Positions 50,593 through 58,934 of a DNA stretch of 64,000 nucleotides are shown here, piece by piece. Source of the DNA: Streptomyces sp. 35G-GA-8 (lineage in GTDB: Bacteria > Actinomycetota > Actinomycetes > Streptomycetales > Streptomycetaceae); NCBI RefSeq assembly GCF_023534745.1, contig NZ_JAMHJQ010000022.1:33621-97620 (forward strand), read 5' to 3'. The position numbers and the translations under genes were made by a program. How positions within the stretch are numbered: the first letter of the stretch is position 1; each line of letters opens with the position of its first letter. The notes under the pieces are model-generated. The model did not search any database. It was not told the DNA's origin and saw only the letters and a program-made list of their open reading frames with translations.

Positions 50593-51315
50593 ATGGTCAG
50601 TTTCGACTCCGCCTCCATCGGCGATCTGTGGGATCGCGTCTTCGGCACCCAGCCCGCCCCCGACGACTGGCTGGTGGTCGTGACGGCGGTCGTCGCGCTC
50701 GTCGCCGTCGTACCGCGTCCGCTCTGGCGGCTCTCCCGTAACGCGATAACCATCGCGCACGAGGGCGGCCACGGGCTGATAGCCCTGGTCACCGGACGCC
50801 GCCTCGACGGCATCCGGCTGCACTCCGACACCTCGGGCCTGACCGTCAGCCGGGGCAGGCCGACCGGCCCCGGCATGATCCTCACCGCGGCCGCGGGCTA
50901 CACCGCCCCGCCGCTGCTCGGTCTCGGCGGCGCCTGGCTGCTCTCCGCGCACCACATCACCCTGCTGCTCTGGCTGGCGACGGCGCTGCTGCTCGCGATG
51001 CTGGTGATGATCCGCAACGCCTACGGCGCGCTCACGGTCATCGTCACCGGGGCGGCCTTCCTGCTCATCTCCGGGCTCACCGGTCCGGACGTCCAGTCGG
51101 CGTTCGCGTACACCGCCGTCTGGTTCCTGCTCCTCGGCGGCGTACGTCCCGCCTTCGAGCTCCAGGCGAAGCGCCGGTACGGCGGCGCCGGGGACTCCGA
51201 CGCGGACCAGCTGGGCCGGCTGACGCACGCGCCGCCCGCGATGTGGCTGTTCCTCTTCCACGCCGTCTCGCTCTGCTCCCTGGTCGGCGGGGGACGCTGG
51301 CTGTTGGGCCTCTGA
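50593..51315 (+). CDS. M50-family membrane metalloprotease-like protein
   Basis: A 240-aa membrane protein with about six segments. The zinc motif AITIAHEGGHGLIALVTG (HExxH) lies near residue 55, and GPGMILTAAAGYTAPPLLGLGGAWLL follows. The usual NPDG-type third-ligand motif is not clear, as in the peptidase M50B-like subgroup. It may cleave membrane proteins or have a structural role. GAGGAG precedes the ATG. A 10-bp tandem repeat starts in its stop codon. Confidence 0.85.
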   Translation: MVSFDSASIGDLWDRVFGTQPAPDDWLVVVTAVVALVAVVPRPLWRLSRNAITIAHEGGHGLIALVTGRRLDGIRLHSDTSGLTVSRGRPTGPGMILTAAAGYTAPPLLGLGGAWLLSAHHITLLLWLATALLLAMLVMIRNAYGALTVIVTGAAFLLISGLTGPDVQSAFAYTAVWFLLLGGVRPAFELQAKRRYGGAGDSDADQLGRLTHAPPAMWLFLFHAVSLCSLVGGGRWLLGL

Positions 51316-51373
51316 CACCGGCAGGCACCGACAGGCACGGACGGGCACGGACTGGCACCGACGGGCACGGACA
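51314..51373 (+). repeat. 10-bp tandem repeat, six units, starting in a stop codon
   Basis: Six 10-bp units (consensus GGCACGGACR) run from 51314. The first overlaps the TGA (51313-51315) of the M50 gene. Confidence 0.85.
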
Positions 51374-51479
51374 ATTCGCCCGCTCATCCTCCAGCCCTCT
51401 TATCACCCTCTGATTACGCCCTGGTTTCTCCGTATTTGATCAGGATCGAGCTCCCTCAAGAACCACTAAAGTGTTGGCC

Positions 51480-52844
51480 ATGACCGAAAGCTCCGTGCAG
51501 CCCGCCCTCTGGCCCGCCCCCTACGCAAACGGGGCCGTCGAAGCGACGGTCACCGTGCCCGGATCGAAATCGGTCACCAACCGCGGTCTCGTCCTCGCCG
51601 CGCTGGCCGCCGAGCCCGGCTGGCTGCGCCGCCCGCTGCGCTCCCGCGACACCCTGCTGATGGCCGACGCGCTGCGGGCCATGGGTGTCGGCATCGAGGA
51701 GACCGTCTCGTCGTCCAGCTCCGCCGCCGGGGCCATCCCGGGTCCGAGCGGCGAGGCGTGGCGCGTGATCCCCTCGGGGCTGCACGGCCCGGCGTCCGTC
51801 GATGTCGGCAACGCCGGCACGGTCATGCGCTTCCTGCCGCCCGTCGCGACACTCGCCGACGGCGCCGTCCGCTTCGACGGTGACCCCCGCTCCTATCAGC
51901 GTCCGCTGCACAGCGTCATCGACGCCCTGCGCGCGCTGGGCGCCCGTATCGACGACGACGGACGCGGCTCGCTGCCGCTGACCGTGCACGGCGGCGGCGC
52001 CCTGGAGGGCGGTGCGGTGGAGATCGACGCCTCCGCGTCCTCCCAGTTCGTCTCGGCGCTGCTGCTCTCGGGGGCGCGCTTCAACCAGGGCGTGGAGGTA
52101 CGGCACGTGGGCTCCGTACTGCCCTCGCTGCCGCACATCAGGATGACGGTCGACATGCTGCGCGGGGTCGGCGCCCAGGTCGACGAGCCCGAGACCGGTG
52201 GTGAGCCGAATGTCTGGCGGGTCTCGGCCGGCGCGCTGCTCGGCCGCGATCTGACCGTCGAGCCCGATCTCTCCAACGCCCAGCCGTTCCTGGCCGCCGC
52301 GCTGGTCACCGGTGGCCGGGTCACCGTCCCCGACTGGCCCGAGCGAACCACTCAGCCGGGTGACGCGCTGCGCGAGATCTTCACCGAGATGGGCGGTTCC
52401 TGCGAGTTCGCCGAGACGGCCGAGGGCACCAGCCTGACCTTCACGGGCACCGGCCGGATCCATGGGGTCGAGCTGGATCTGAGCGAGGTCGGGGAGCTGA
52501 CCCCCGGCATCGCCGCGGTCGCCGCGCTCGCCGACTCGCCCTCCACCCTGCGGGGCGTGGCCCATCTGCGGCTCCATGAGACGGACCGGCTGGCCGCGCT
52601 CACCAAGGAGATCAACGAGCTGGGCGGCGATGTCACCGAGACCGCCGACGGGCTGCACATCCGCCCGCGCCCGCTGCACGGCGGGGTGTTCCACACCTAC
52701 GACGACCACCGCATGGCCACGGCGGGTTCGATCATCGGCCTCGCCGTCGAGGGCGTGGAGATCGAGAACGTCGGGACCACCGCCAAGACGCTGCCGGACT
52801 TCCCACGGATGTGGACGGACATGCTCGCGGGAGCGGGAGCCTGA
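51480..52844 (+). CDS. aroA: 3-phosphoshikimate 1-carboxyvinyltransferase (EPSP synthase)
   Basis: A 454-aa EPSP synthase, step six of the shikimate pathway. It shows [20 protein letters not shown] (PEP/S3P-binding Lys), [19 protein letters not shown] (the glycine-rich NAGT motif), [15 protein letters not shown] and the C-terminal [12 protein letters not shown] and [11 protein letters not shown] segments. The NAGTVMRF loop reads Val where many enzymes have Ala. There is no Shine-Dalgarno sequence before the ATG. rsgA follows 4 bp downstream. Confidence 0.96.
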   Translation: MTESSVQPALWPAPYANGAVEATVTVPGSKSVTNRGLVLAALAAEPGWLRRPLRSRDTLLMADALRAMGVGIEETVSSSSSAAGAIPGPSGEAWRVIPSGLHGPASVDVGNAGTVMRFLPPVATLADGAVRFDGDPRSYQRPLHSVIDALRALGARIDDDGRGSLPLTVHGGGALEGGAVEIDASASSQFVSALLLSGARFNQGVEVRHVGSVLPSLPHIRMTVDMLRGVGAQVDEPETGGEPNVWRVSAGALLGRDLTVEPDLSNAQPFLAAALVTGGRVTVPDWPERTTQPGDALREIFTEMGGSCEFAETAEGTSLTFTGTGRIHGVELDLSEVGELTPGIAAVAALADSPSTLRGVAHLRLHETDRLAALTKEINELGGDVTETADGLHIRPRPLHGGVFHTYDDHRMATAGSIIGLAVEGVEIENVGTTAKTLPDFPRMWTDMLAGAGA

Positions 52845-52848
52845 CGCG

Positions 52849-53859
52849 ATGCGCCGCTACGGCAAGAACCCCGACGAGGACGACATCCGCCACCGCCCCA
52901 ATCCCAAGGGCAACCGGCCGCGTACGAATATCCGGCCCAAGCACGAGGACGCGTCGGAGGGCATGGTCCTGACCGTCGACCGGGGCCGGCTGACCTGTCT
53001 CGTCGAGGATCGTGTCGTGCTGGCGATGAAGGCGCGCGAGCTGGGCCGCAAGGCCGCCGTGGTGGGTGACCAGGTCTTCCTGGTGGGCGATCTGTCGGGC
53101 AGGAAGGACACGCTGGCGCGCATCGTACGGATCGAGAAGCGCCGCTCGGTGCTGCGGCGTACGGCGGACGACGACGATCCGTACGAGCGGGTGGTCGTCG
53201 CCAACGCCGACCAGCTGGCCGTGGTCACCGCGCTCGCCGACCCGGAACCGCGCCCCCGGCTGATCGACCGCTGTCTGGTCGCGGCGTACGACGGCGGGCT
53301 CGAACCGCTGCTCGTGCTGACGAAGTCGGACCTGGCGCCACCGGACGAACTCCTGGAGACCTACCGGGCGCTGGGCATCCGTCATGTCGTCACGCGCCGC
53401 GACGAACTGGCGAGCGGCCACGCGGCGGACCTCGTACGCGAATATCTCGACGGCCGGGTCACCGCCTTCGTGGGGCACTCCGGCGTCGGCAAGACGACCC
53501 TGGTCAACGCCCTGGTCCCGGAGGACCGTCAGCGGATCACGGGAAACGTCAACGCGGTCACCGGACGCGGCCGGCACACCACCACCTCGGCGCTGGCGCT
53601 GCCGCTGGCGAAGGCGGACGGCTGGGTGATCGACACCCCCGGTATCCGGTCCTTCGGACTCCACCATGTCGATCCGTCCCGGGTCATCCTCGCCTTCCCC
53701 GATCTCGTGCCGGGTACGGAGGGCTGCCCCCGCGCGTGCAGCCACGACGAACCGGACTGCGCGCTGGACGCCTGGGTGGCCGAGGGCCATGCCGATCCGG
53801 CCCGCCTCTACTCGCTCCGTCGACTTCTCGCCACGCGGGAGCGGCGCGAAGGTGACTGA
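52849..53859 (+). CDS. rsgA: ribosome biogenesis GTPase RsgA
   Basis: A 336-aa circularly permuted GTPase that matures the 30S subunit. An OB fold at about 40-110 follows a basic tail. The permuted G motifs occur in order: TKSD (G4), FVGHSGVGKTTL (G1), GRHTTT (G2) and IDTPGIRSFGL (G3). The zinc knuckle is GCPRACSHDEPDC. The ATG at 52849 lies 4 bp after the aroA stop, so the two are coupled. Confidence 0.95.
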   Translation: MRRYGKNPDEDDIRHRPNPKGNRPRTNIRPKHEDASEGMVLTVDRGRLTCLVEDRVVLAMKARELGRKAAVVGDQVFLVGDLSGRKDTLARIVRIEKRRSVLRRTADDDDPYERVVVANADQLAVVTALADPEPRPRLIDRCLVAAYDGGLEPLLVLTKSDLAPPDELLETYRALGIRHVVTRRDELASGHAADLVREYLDGRVTAFVGHSGVGKTTLVNALVPEDRQRITGNVNAVTGRGRHTTTSALALPLAKADGWVIDTPGIRSFGLHHVDPSRVILAFPDLVPGTEGCPRACSHDEPDCALDAWVAEGHADPARLYSLRRLLATRERREGD

Positions 53860-53959
53860 CTCGTACACGTTTGCCGCTTGTCTGCTCCGGTAAGGGGCAT
53901 AATCACACCGGACATCGAGCGGTACCGAGCAGTCACTGACGCGGGGAGGCTCTTACACA

Positions 53960-54283
53960 ATGGCGTGGCTGCTGGTTGTGGTCGCCGGGATTCTGGAGAC
54001 GGGCTTCGCCGTCTGTCTGAAGCTCTCGCACGGATTCACCAGGCTCTGGCCGACGATCGCGTTCGCGGCCTTCGCGCTCGGCAGCTTCGGTCTGCTGACG
54101 CTCGCGCTGAAGAAGCTCGACGTCGGGCCCGCGTACGCGGTGTGGACGGGCATCGGCGCGGCGGGCACGGCGATCTACGGGATGATCTTCCTCGGCGATC
54201 TGGTGTCCGTACTGAAGCTTGTCTCGATCTCGCTGGTGATCGTCGGGGTCATCGGGCTCCAGCTCTCGGGCTCGGCGCACTGA
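53960..54283 (+). CDS. sugE: small multidrug resistance protein, SugE/Gdx type
   Basis: A 107-aa SMR exporter with four membrane segments. Features are AWLLVVVAGILETGFAVCLKLSHGFTRLWP, with the essential Glu in the first segment, then AYAVWTGIGAAGTAIYG (the SMR signature) and the final [18 protein letters not shown]. SugE/Gdx members export guanidinium rather than multiple drugs. GGGAGG precedes the ATG. The 3' end overlaps the convergent TetR gene by 35 bp. I could not find a guanidine riboswitch in the leader. Confidence 0.9.
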   Translation: MAWLLVVVAGILETGFAVCLKLSHGFTRLWPTIAFAAFALGSFGLLTLALKKLDVGPAYAVWTGIGAAGTAIYGMIFLGDLVSVLKLVSISLVIVGVIGLQLSGSAH

Positions 54284-54965
54284 GCGGGTGGCGGAGGGGT
54301 ACGCGGAGCGGTGCGGTGACGACCGTACGGACCAGCGGCCCCACGGACCCGGCGCCAGGCGCGACGATATGCGCGAGCGCGAGCCGGACGGCCAGCTCAC
54401 AGCGGTACAGCAACTCGTCACGGTCATGATCGCGCCCGTCATGATCCCGCCGGTCATGATCCCGGGGGCCGGGGTCGCGGGAACCGGAATCGCGTAGGTC
54501 CTGGCGCAGCGCCGCCGCCGATCTGTCCCGTACCAGCGCCACCAGATCCGCGGTCCCCGGCGGCCCCACGTCAGCGCGGCGCTGTGCCGGGACGGCGGGC
54601 ATGGCGGTAGCCGCCCGCGCGGGCGGCGGCGGTGCCGGCAGCCACTCCCCCCAGCAGCCGGTGAGCAGCGCGCGCAGCAGCGGTCTGGCCCGCGCCTCGC
54701 CGACCGTCCACTCGGCGACCGCGACCAGCCGGTCCGCGGCGTCCGCCCGCTCGCCCAACAGCCGTTCCACGCCGTGCAGATAGCGGTCGGCCTCACGCCG
54801 CGTCAGCGCGCGGGCGAGACCGTCCTTGCTGCCGAACTCGTTGTAGAGGGTCTGCCGGGACACCCCGGCGCCCGACGCCACATCGACCATTCTGATCGCG
54901 GACCAGGGCAGCTCGGCGAGCGCCGAGAGAGCGGATCCGAGCAGGGCTTCACGCGCTGTAGGCAT
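54249..54965 (-). CDS. TetR-family regulator with DHDxR repeats
   Basis: A 238-aa TetR regulator. The HTH lies at about residues 1-55 ([55 protein letters not shown]). The ligand domain contains a low-complexity insert, [19 protein letters not shown], made of three 15-bp DNA repeats (about 54420-54465). A palindrome, CTCTGTGCACAGAG, 23 bp upstream is a likely autoregulatory site. The C terminus overlaps the convergent sugE end; it may regulate that pump. Confidence 0.87.
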   Translation of the reverse strand: MPTAREALLGSALSALAELPWSAIRMVDVASGAGVSRQTLYNEFGSKDGLARALTRREADRYLHGVERLLGERADAADRLVAVAEWTVGEARARPLLRALLTGCWGEWLPAPPPPARAATAMPAVPAQRRADVGPPGTADLVALVRDRSAAALRQDLRDSGSRDPGPRDHDRRDHDGRDHDRDELLYRCELAVRLALAHIVAPGAGSVGPLVRTVVTAPLRVPLRHPLSAPSPRAGAR

Positions 54966-54987
54966 CGTCGCCTCCGGGGCCGTGCGG

Positions 54988-55001
54988 CTCTGTGCACAGA
55001 G
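54988..55001. promoter_or_regulatory. TetR operator palindrome CTCTGTGCACAGAG
   Basis: A perfect 14-bp palindrome 23 bp before the tetR start and about 97 bp before hisN. It fits TetR autoregulation. Confidence 0.7.
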
Positions 55002-55097
55002 TTGACGGACCCTCGCGCACTGTCAAGGCCGCGGGGCGCCTTCTCGCCGACCGGACCCCGTGGCCAGGCATCCTTCACGATGGATACTGTGATGACC

Positions 55098-55898
55098 ATG
55101 CCCGATTACCACGATGATCTGCGTCTTGCCCATGTCCTCGCGGACGCCGCCGACGCCGTGACCATGGACCGGTTCAAGGCTCTGGACCTCAAGGTCGAGA
55201 CCAAACCGGACATGACTCCGGTGAGTGAGGCCGACCGGGCGGCCGAGGAGCTGATCCGTGGCAATCTCCAGCGGGCGAGGCCGCGTGACGCGATCCTGGG
55301 CGAGGAGTACGGCGTCGAGGGCACGGGCCCGCGCCGCTGGGTCATCGACCCCATCGACGGCACCAAGAACTATGTCCGCGGGGTGCCCGTCTGGGCCACG
55401 CTGATCTCCCTGATGGTGGCCGCCGAAGGCGGTTACGAACCGGTCGTCGGTGTGGTGTCCGCGCCCGCGCTCGGCCGGCGCTGGTGGGCGGCGAAGGGCG
55501 GCGGCGCCTATACGGGCCGGAGCCTGTCCTCCGCGACGCGGCTGCGGGTCTCGGACGTCTCCCGTGTCCGGGACGCGTCGTTCGCGTACTCCTCGCTGAC
55601 CGGCTGGGAGGAGCAGGGTCGGCTCGACGGCTTCCTCGATCTGACCCGCGCCTGCTGGCGCACCCGCGGCTATGGCGACTTCTGGCCGTACATGATGGTC
55701 GCGGAGGGCTCGGTGGACATCTGCGCGGAACCCGAGCTGTCCCTCTGGGACATGGCGGCGACGGCGATCGTCGTCCAGGAGGCGGGCGGCAGCTTCACCG
55801 GTCTCGACGGCCGCGCGGGCCCGCACAGCGGCAACGCGGCGGCCTCGAACGGAATCCTCCACGAAGAGCTGCTCGGCTATCTCAACCAGCGCTATTGA
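55098..55898 (+). CDS. hisN: histidinol-phosphatase, inositol monophosphatase family
   Basis: A 266-aa IMPase-fold phosphatase for the penultimate histidine step in actinobacteria. Motifs are [10 protein letters not shown] (metal Glu), [23 protein letters not shown] (the DPxDGTxN signature) and [17 protein letters not shown] (WDxA). The ATG at 55098 begins [14 protein letters not shown], the family's conserved start; an ATG at 55092 is 2 codons upstream, just after a GATACT -10-like element. It ends with LLGYLNQRY. Confidence 0.92.
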   Translation: MPDYHDDLRLAHVLADAADAVTMDRFKALDLKVETKPDMTPVSEADRAAEELIRGNLQRARPRDAILGEEYGVEGTGPRRWVIDPIDGTKNYVRGVPVWATLISLMVAAEGGYEPVVGVVSAPALGRRWWAAKGGGAYTGRSLSSATRLRVSDVSRVRDASFAYSSLTGWEEQGRLDGFLDLTRACWRTRGYGDFWPYMMVAEGSVDICAEPELSLWDMAATAIVVQEAGGSFTGLDGRAGPHSGNAAASNGILHEELLGYLNQRY

Positions 55899-56084
55899 TT
55901 TTTTCGCGCGCCCCATGCTCTGCGCCGGGCGCCCCCTTGTTCACTCCGCGCAGCAGTGTCACTCTAAGAGTCCCCCCACTTGTGAACTTGTGAATCGTTT
56001 CTCTAGGGCCCTCTGATCCGCCCGGTCCCCCATCGACCGCCAGGAGACCCCGGAAACCGGTTCACCGAGGAGGTGACTCCATCC

Positions 56085-56489
56085 ATGCTCGTCCGTGACG
56101 CGATGAGTTCGGTGGTCCTGACCATCGGGCCCACGCATACGCTCCGCCAGGCGGCCCGGCTGATGTCGGCACGCCGCGTCGGCGCCGCCGTCGTCCTCGA
56201 TCCCGACCACTGCGGCATCGGAATCCTCACCGAGCGCGACATCCTGAACTCGCTCGGTGCGGGCGAGAGCCCCGATTCCGAGACCGCCTGCACCCACACC
56301 ACGACGTCCGTCGTCTTCGCCTCGCCCGCCTGGACACTGGAGGAGGCCGCTGCTGCCATGTCCAGCGGCGGGTTCCGCCATCTGATCGTGCTCGATGAGC
56401 ACGAACCGGTCGGCATCGTCTCCGTACGCGACATCATCCGCTGCTGGGCTCCGGCCCGGCGGGAGGCGGCGGTACTGGCCGGGGCCTGA
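56085..56489 (+). CDS. tandem CBS-domain protein
   Basis: A 134-aa protein consisting of two CBS motifs: MLVRDAMSSVVLTIGPTHTLRQAARLMSARRVGAAVVLD to GILTERDIL, then TLEEAAAAMSSGGFRHLIVLDEHEPVGIVSVRDIIRCW. CBS pairs bind adenosine nucleotides and act as energy sensors. The ATG at 56085 has GAGGAGGTGA ten bases upstream. It stands alone with a strong terminator shared with katA. Confidence 0.92.
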   Translation: MLVRDAMSSVVLTIGPTHTLRQAARLMSARRVGAAVVLDPDHCGIGILTERDILNSLGAGESPDSETACTHTTTSVVFASPAWTLEEAAAAMSSGGFRHLIVLDEHEPVGIVSVRDIIRCWAPARREAAVLAGA

Positions 56490-56528
56490 GCCGCCGGACT
56501 TCCCGCGGCCCGGGGACCCCGGGACGGC

Positions 56529-56564
56529 GTCAGGGGCCGGATCCCGAAGGACCCGGCCCCTGAC
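56529..56564. terminator. bidirectional terminator, CBS gene / catalase
   Basis: A 12-bp perfect stem (GTCAGGGGCCGG with its complement) and a 12-base loop between convergent genes. Confidence 0.8.
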
Positions 56565-56583
56565 GTCTCGGCGCGAGAGGCTG

Positions 56584-58053
56584 TCAGCCGCGAAGGGCCT
56601 GGACCGCGGCCTCCAGCCGCTTGCCGAAGTCACCGTCCGCCTGGCGGAAGTTGTTCACCGCGCGCTCGGCGATGTCGTCGCGCGAGACCTTGGAGATGAA
56701 CCCGGCGAGGTTGTCGATCAGCCGGCCCTTCTCGTCCTCGGACATCAGCCGGTACAGGTTGCCCGCCTGCACGAAGTCGGTGTCCTCGGCGTGGCTCGGG
56801 GCCTCGTGGTTGCCGGTGGGACCGGTGACCGCGACGGACTGCCACAGCGGCTTGTCCGTCTGGAACGGGCCGCCGAAGCTGTTCGGCTCGTAGTTCTTGG
56901 CGCCCTTGTGACGGCCGTCGTACAGGAAGCCGTCCCGGCTGTTCGTACGCGCCTCGGTGGCGTGCGGACGGTTCACCGGCAGATGGTCGGCGTTGATGCC
57001 GACGCGGTAGCGGTGGGCGTCGCCGTACGCGAACAGCCGGCCCTGGAGCATCTTGTCCGGGGAGGGACCGATGCCCGGCACGAAGTGCGCCGGCGAGAAG
57101 ATGGACTGCTCGACCTCCGCGAAGATGTTCTCCGGGTTGCGGTTGAGCTCCAGCTTGCCGATCTCGATCGGCGGGTAGTCCTCGTGCGGCCAGACCTTGG
57201 TCAGGTCGAACGGGTTGAAGCGGTACGTGGCCGCGTCGGCCGCCGGCATGACCTGGATCTGCACCGTCCAGGACGGGAAGTCACCGCGCTCGATGGCCTC
57301 GCGCAGATCGCGCTGGTGGCTGTCCGGGTCCTGGCCCGCCAGCACCGCGGCCTCTTCCGAGGTGAGGTTCTTGATGCCCTGGTCGGTCTTGAAGTGGTAC
57401 TTGACCCAGAAGACCTCGCCGGCCTCGTTGTTCCACTGGTACGTGTGCGAGCCGTACCCGTTCATGTGACGGAGCGTGGCCGGGATACCGCGGTCACCGA
57501 ACAGCCAGGTCACCTGGTGGGTGGACTCGGGCGACAGACCCCAGAAGTCCCAGACGTTGTCCGCCTCCTGCGAGCCGGTGTACGGGTCGCGCTTCTGGGT
57601 GTGGATGAAGTCGGGGAACTTGATGGCGTCCTTGATGAAGAACACCGGGGTGTTGTTGCCGACGAGGTCGTAATTGCCCTCTTCGGTGTAGAACTTGAGC
57701 GCGAAGCCGCGCGGGTCGCGCACCGCGTCCGCCGAGCCGAGGTTGCCCGCGACGGTGGAGAAGCGCAGGAACGTCTCCGTCTGCTTGCCGACCTCGGAGA
57801 GGAACTTCGCCCGCGTCCACTCCGAGACATCACGGGTCAGCGTGAACGTGCCGTACGCGCCGGCGCCGCGCGCGTGCACGATGCGCTCCGGGATGCGCTC
57901 ACGGTTGAAGTGCGCGAGCTTCTCCAGCAGTGCCTGGTCCTGGACCAGAACGGGACCACCGACGCCCGCGGTCTCGCTGTTCTGGTTGTCGGCGACCGGA
58001 GCTCCGGCCTCCGTGGTGAGCGGTCCCTGCGTCACGTGCGCCTCCTGCGTCAT
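56584..58053 (-). CDS. katA: monofunctional heme catalase
   Basis: A 489-aa clade 3-size catalase. The distal His is in [14 protein letters not shown], with Asn in [12 protein letters not shown]. The proximal heme Tyr is in [12 protein letters not shown]. It begins with an acidic tail and the NQNSETAG segment. It removes H2O2 and is the S. coelicolor CatA type. It is divergent from catR across 127 bp containing a Fur-type box, so it is CatR-repressed and peroxide-induced. Confidence 0.96.
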   Translation of the reverse strand: MTQEAHVTQGPLTTEAGAPVADNQNSETAGVGGPVLVQDQALLEKLAHFNRERIPERIVHARGAGAYGTFTLTRDVSEWTRAKFLSEVGKQTETFLRFSTVAGNLGSADAVRDPRGFALKFYTEEGNYDLVGNNTPVFFIKDAIKFPDFIHTQKRDPYTGSQEADNVWDFWGLSPESTHQVTWLFGDRGIPATLRHMNGYGSHTYQWNNEAGEVFWVKYHFKTDQGIKNLTSEEAAVLAGQDPDSHQRDLREAIERGDFPSWTVQIQVMPAADAATYRFNPFDLTKVWPHEDYPPIEIGKLELNRNPENIFAEVEQSIFSPAHFVPGIGPSPDKMLQGRLFAYGDAHRYRVGINADHLPVNRPHATEARTNSRDGFLYDGRHKGAKNYEPNSFGGPFQTDKPLWQSVAVTGPTGNHEAPSHAEDTDFVQAGNLYRLMSEDEKGRLIDNLAGFISKVSRDDIAERAVNNFRQADGDFGKRLEAAVQALRG

Positions 58054-58103
58054 TACTGCTCGGTCCTGGTCCCTTGGCGGGTGCCGATTCCGATCCTACG
58101 ATG

Positions 58104-58118
58104 GACTTTGTCTAAGTC
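58104..58118. promoter_or_regulatory. CatR box, GACTT-N5-AAGTC
   Basis: A perfect 5-5-5 inverted repeat in the katA-catR gap, in an AT-richer stretch that continues with TCAA and a half-site AAAGTC at about 58130. It fits the Fur/PerR-like CatR operator. Confidence 0.75.
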
Positions 58119-58180
58119 AAGCAGCCATCCAAAGTCACACACGTTCGGGACCTGGGCCCCTTCACTGTTAGGCTGATGCC

Positions 58181-58597
58181 ATGAGTGACCTGTTGGAACG
58201 ACTTCGCGAACGCGGCTGGCGCATGACGGCCCAGCGGCGCGTTGTGGCCGAAGTCCTCGACGGGGAGCATGTGCATCTGACCGCCGACGAGGTGCACGCG
58301 CGCGCCGTCGCCAGACTTCCGGAGATCTCCCGGGCCACGGTGTACAACACCCTGGGCGAGATGGTGACGCTCGGTGAAGTGATCGAGGTGTCCACGGACC
58401 GCAGGGCCAAGCGGTACGACCCGAACGCGCACAGGCCGCACCACCACCTGGTGTGTGCGCAGTGCGGCGCCATACGCGATGTCCATCCGTCGGGCGATCC
58501 ACTGGCCGATCTGCCGGACGGGGAGCGCTTCGGGTTCACGATCTCGGGTGTCGAAGTGACGTACCGAGGGACCTGCCCGAACTGCGCGTCCGCGTAA
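58181..58597 (+). CDS. catR: Fur-family peroxide-sensing repressor CatR
   Basis: A 138-aa Fur/PerR protein. The winged HTH is [44 protein letters not shown]. The metal/sensor His-rich motif is HRPHHHLVCAQCG, and the second zinc pair is CPNC. In S. coelicolor CatR represses catA and itself. A TAGGCT -10-like element lies 7 bp before the ATG, so the message is probably leaderless. Confidence 0.93.
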   Translation: MSDLLERLRERGWRMTAQRRVVAEVLDGEHVHLTADEVHARAVARLPEISRATVYNTLGEMVTLGEVIEVSTDRRAKRYDPNAHRPHHHLVCAQCGAIRDVHPSGDPLADLPDGERFGFTISGVEVTYRGTCPNCASA

Positions 58598-58641
58598 CCA
58601 CTTCTTACGTGTCTTACGTCATCGCTTGACAGGGGCCGGCT

Positions 58642-58662
58642 CCGGCGGGGGACCACCGCCGG
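58642..58662 (+). terminator. hairpin after catR
   Basis: A CCGGCGG/CCGCCGG stem with a seven-base loop, 44 bp after the stop codon. A modest terminator. Confidence 0.5.
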
Positions 58663-58703
58663 GGCCATTCGTTGCGTTGACGCACGTAGCTTTGGCGCAT
58701 ACG

Positions 58704-58741
58704 CCGGAGGCCCGGACCTCTTTCGAGATCCGGGCCTCCGG
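58704..58741. terminator. terminator of the initiator tRNA gene (copy 1)
   Basis: A 13-bp perfect stem (CCGGAGGCCCGGA with its complement) with a 12-base loop, just 3' of the minus-strand tRNA. It can also stop catR read-through. Confidence 0.8.
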
Positions 58742-58747
58742 TTTCAG

Positions 58748-58821
58748 TAGCGGGGACAGGATTTGAACCTGCGACCTCTGGGTTATGAGCCCAGCGAGCT
58801 ACCGAGCTGCTCCACCCCGCG
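58748..58821 (-). tRNA. tRNA-fMet (CAT), initiator, copy 1
   Basis: A 74-nt cloverleaf read on the minus strand from CGCGGGGTGGAGCAGCTCGG. The anticodon loop is CTCATAA with three stacked G-C pairs (CTGGG/CCCAG), the initiator hallmark. The T arm is GCAGGTTCAAATCCTGT and the acceptor CGCGGGG/CCCCGC leaves C1 unpaired with T72, also initiator-specific. CCA is not encoded. Confidence 0.97.
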
Positions 58822-58934
58822 TCGATGAACGCAACATTACGTCACGCCACCGACCAGAGCAAATCCCTTTCCGCGCGCCCCGCGCGGACTTGCGCGGTGG
58901 GCTTCCGAGCCAGGCCCTGTCCGGCGGACAGGCC

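Noticed and set aside
53860-53959. Guanidine riboswitch before the SugE-like gene
   Set aside because: I searched for ykkC-type and mini-ykkC hairpins with ACGR loops and saw none; only a weak CCGG hairpin is present.
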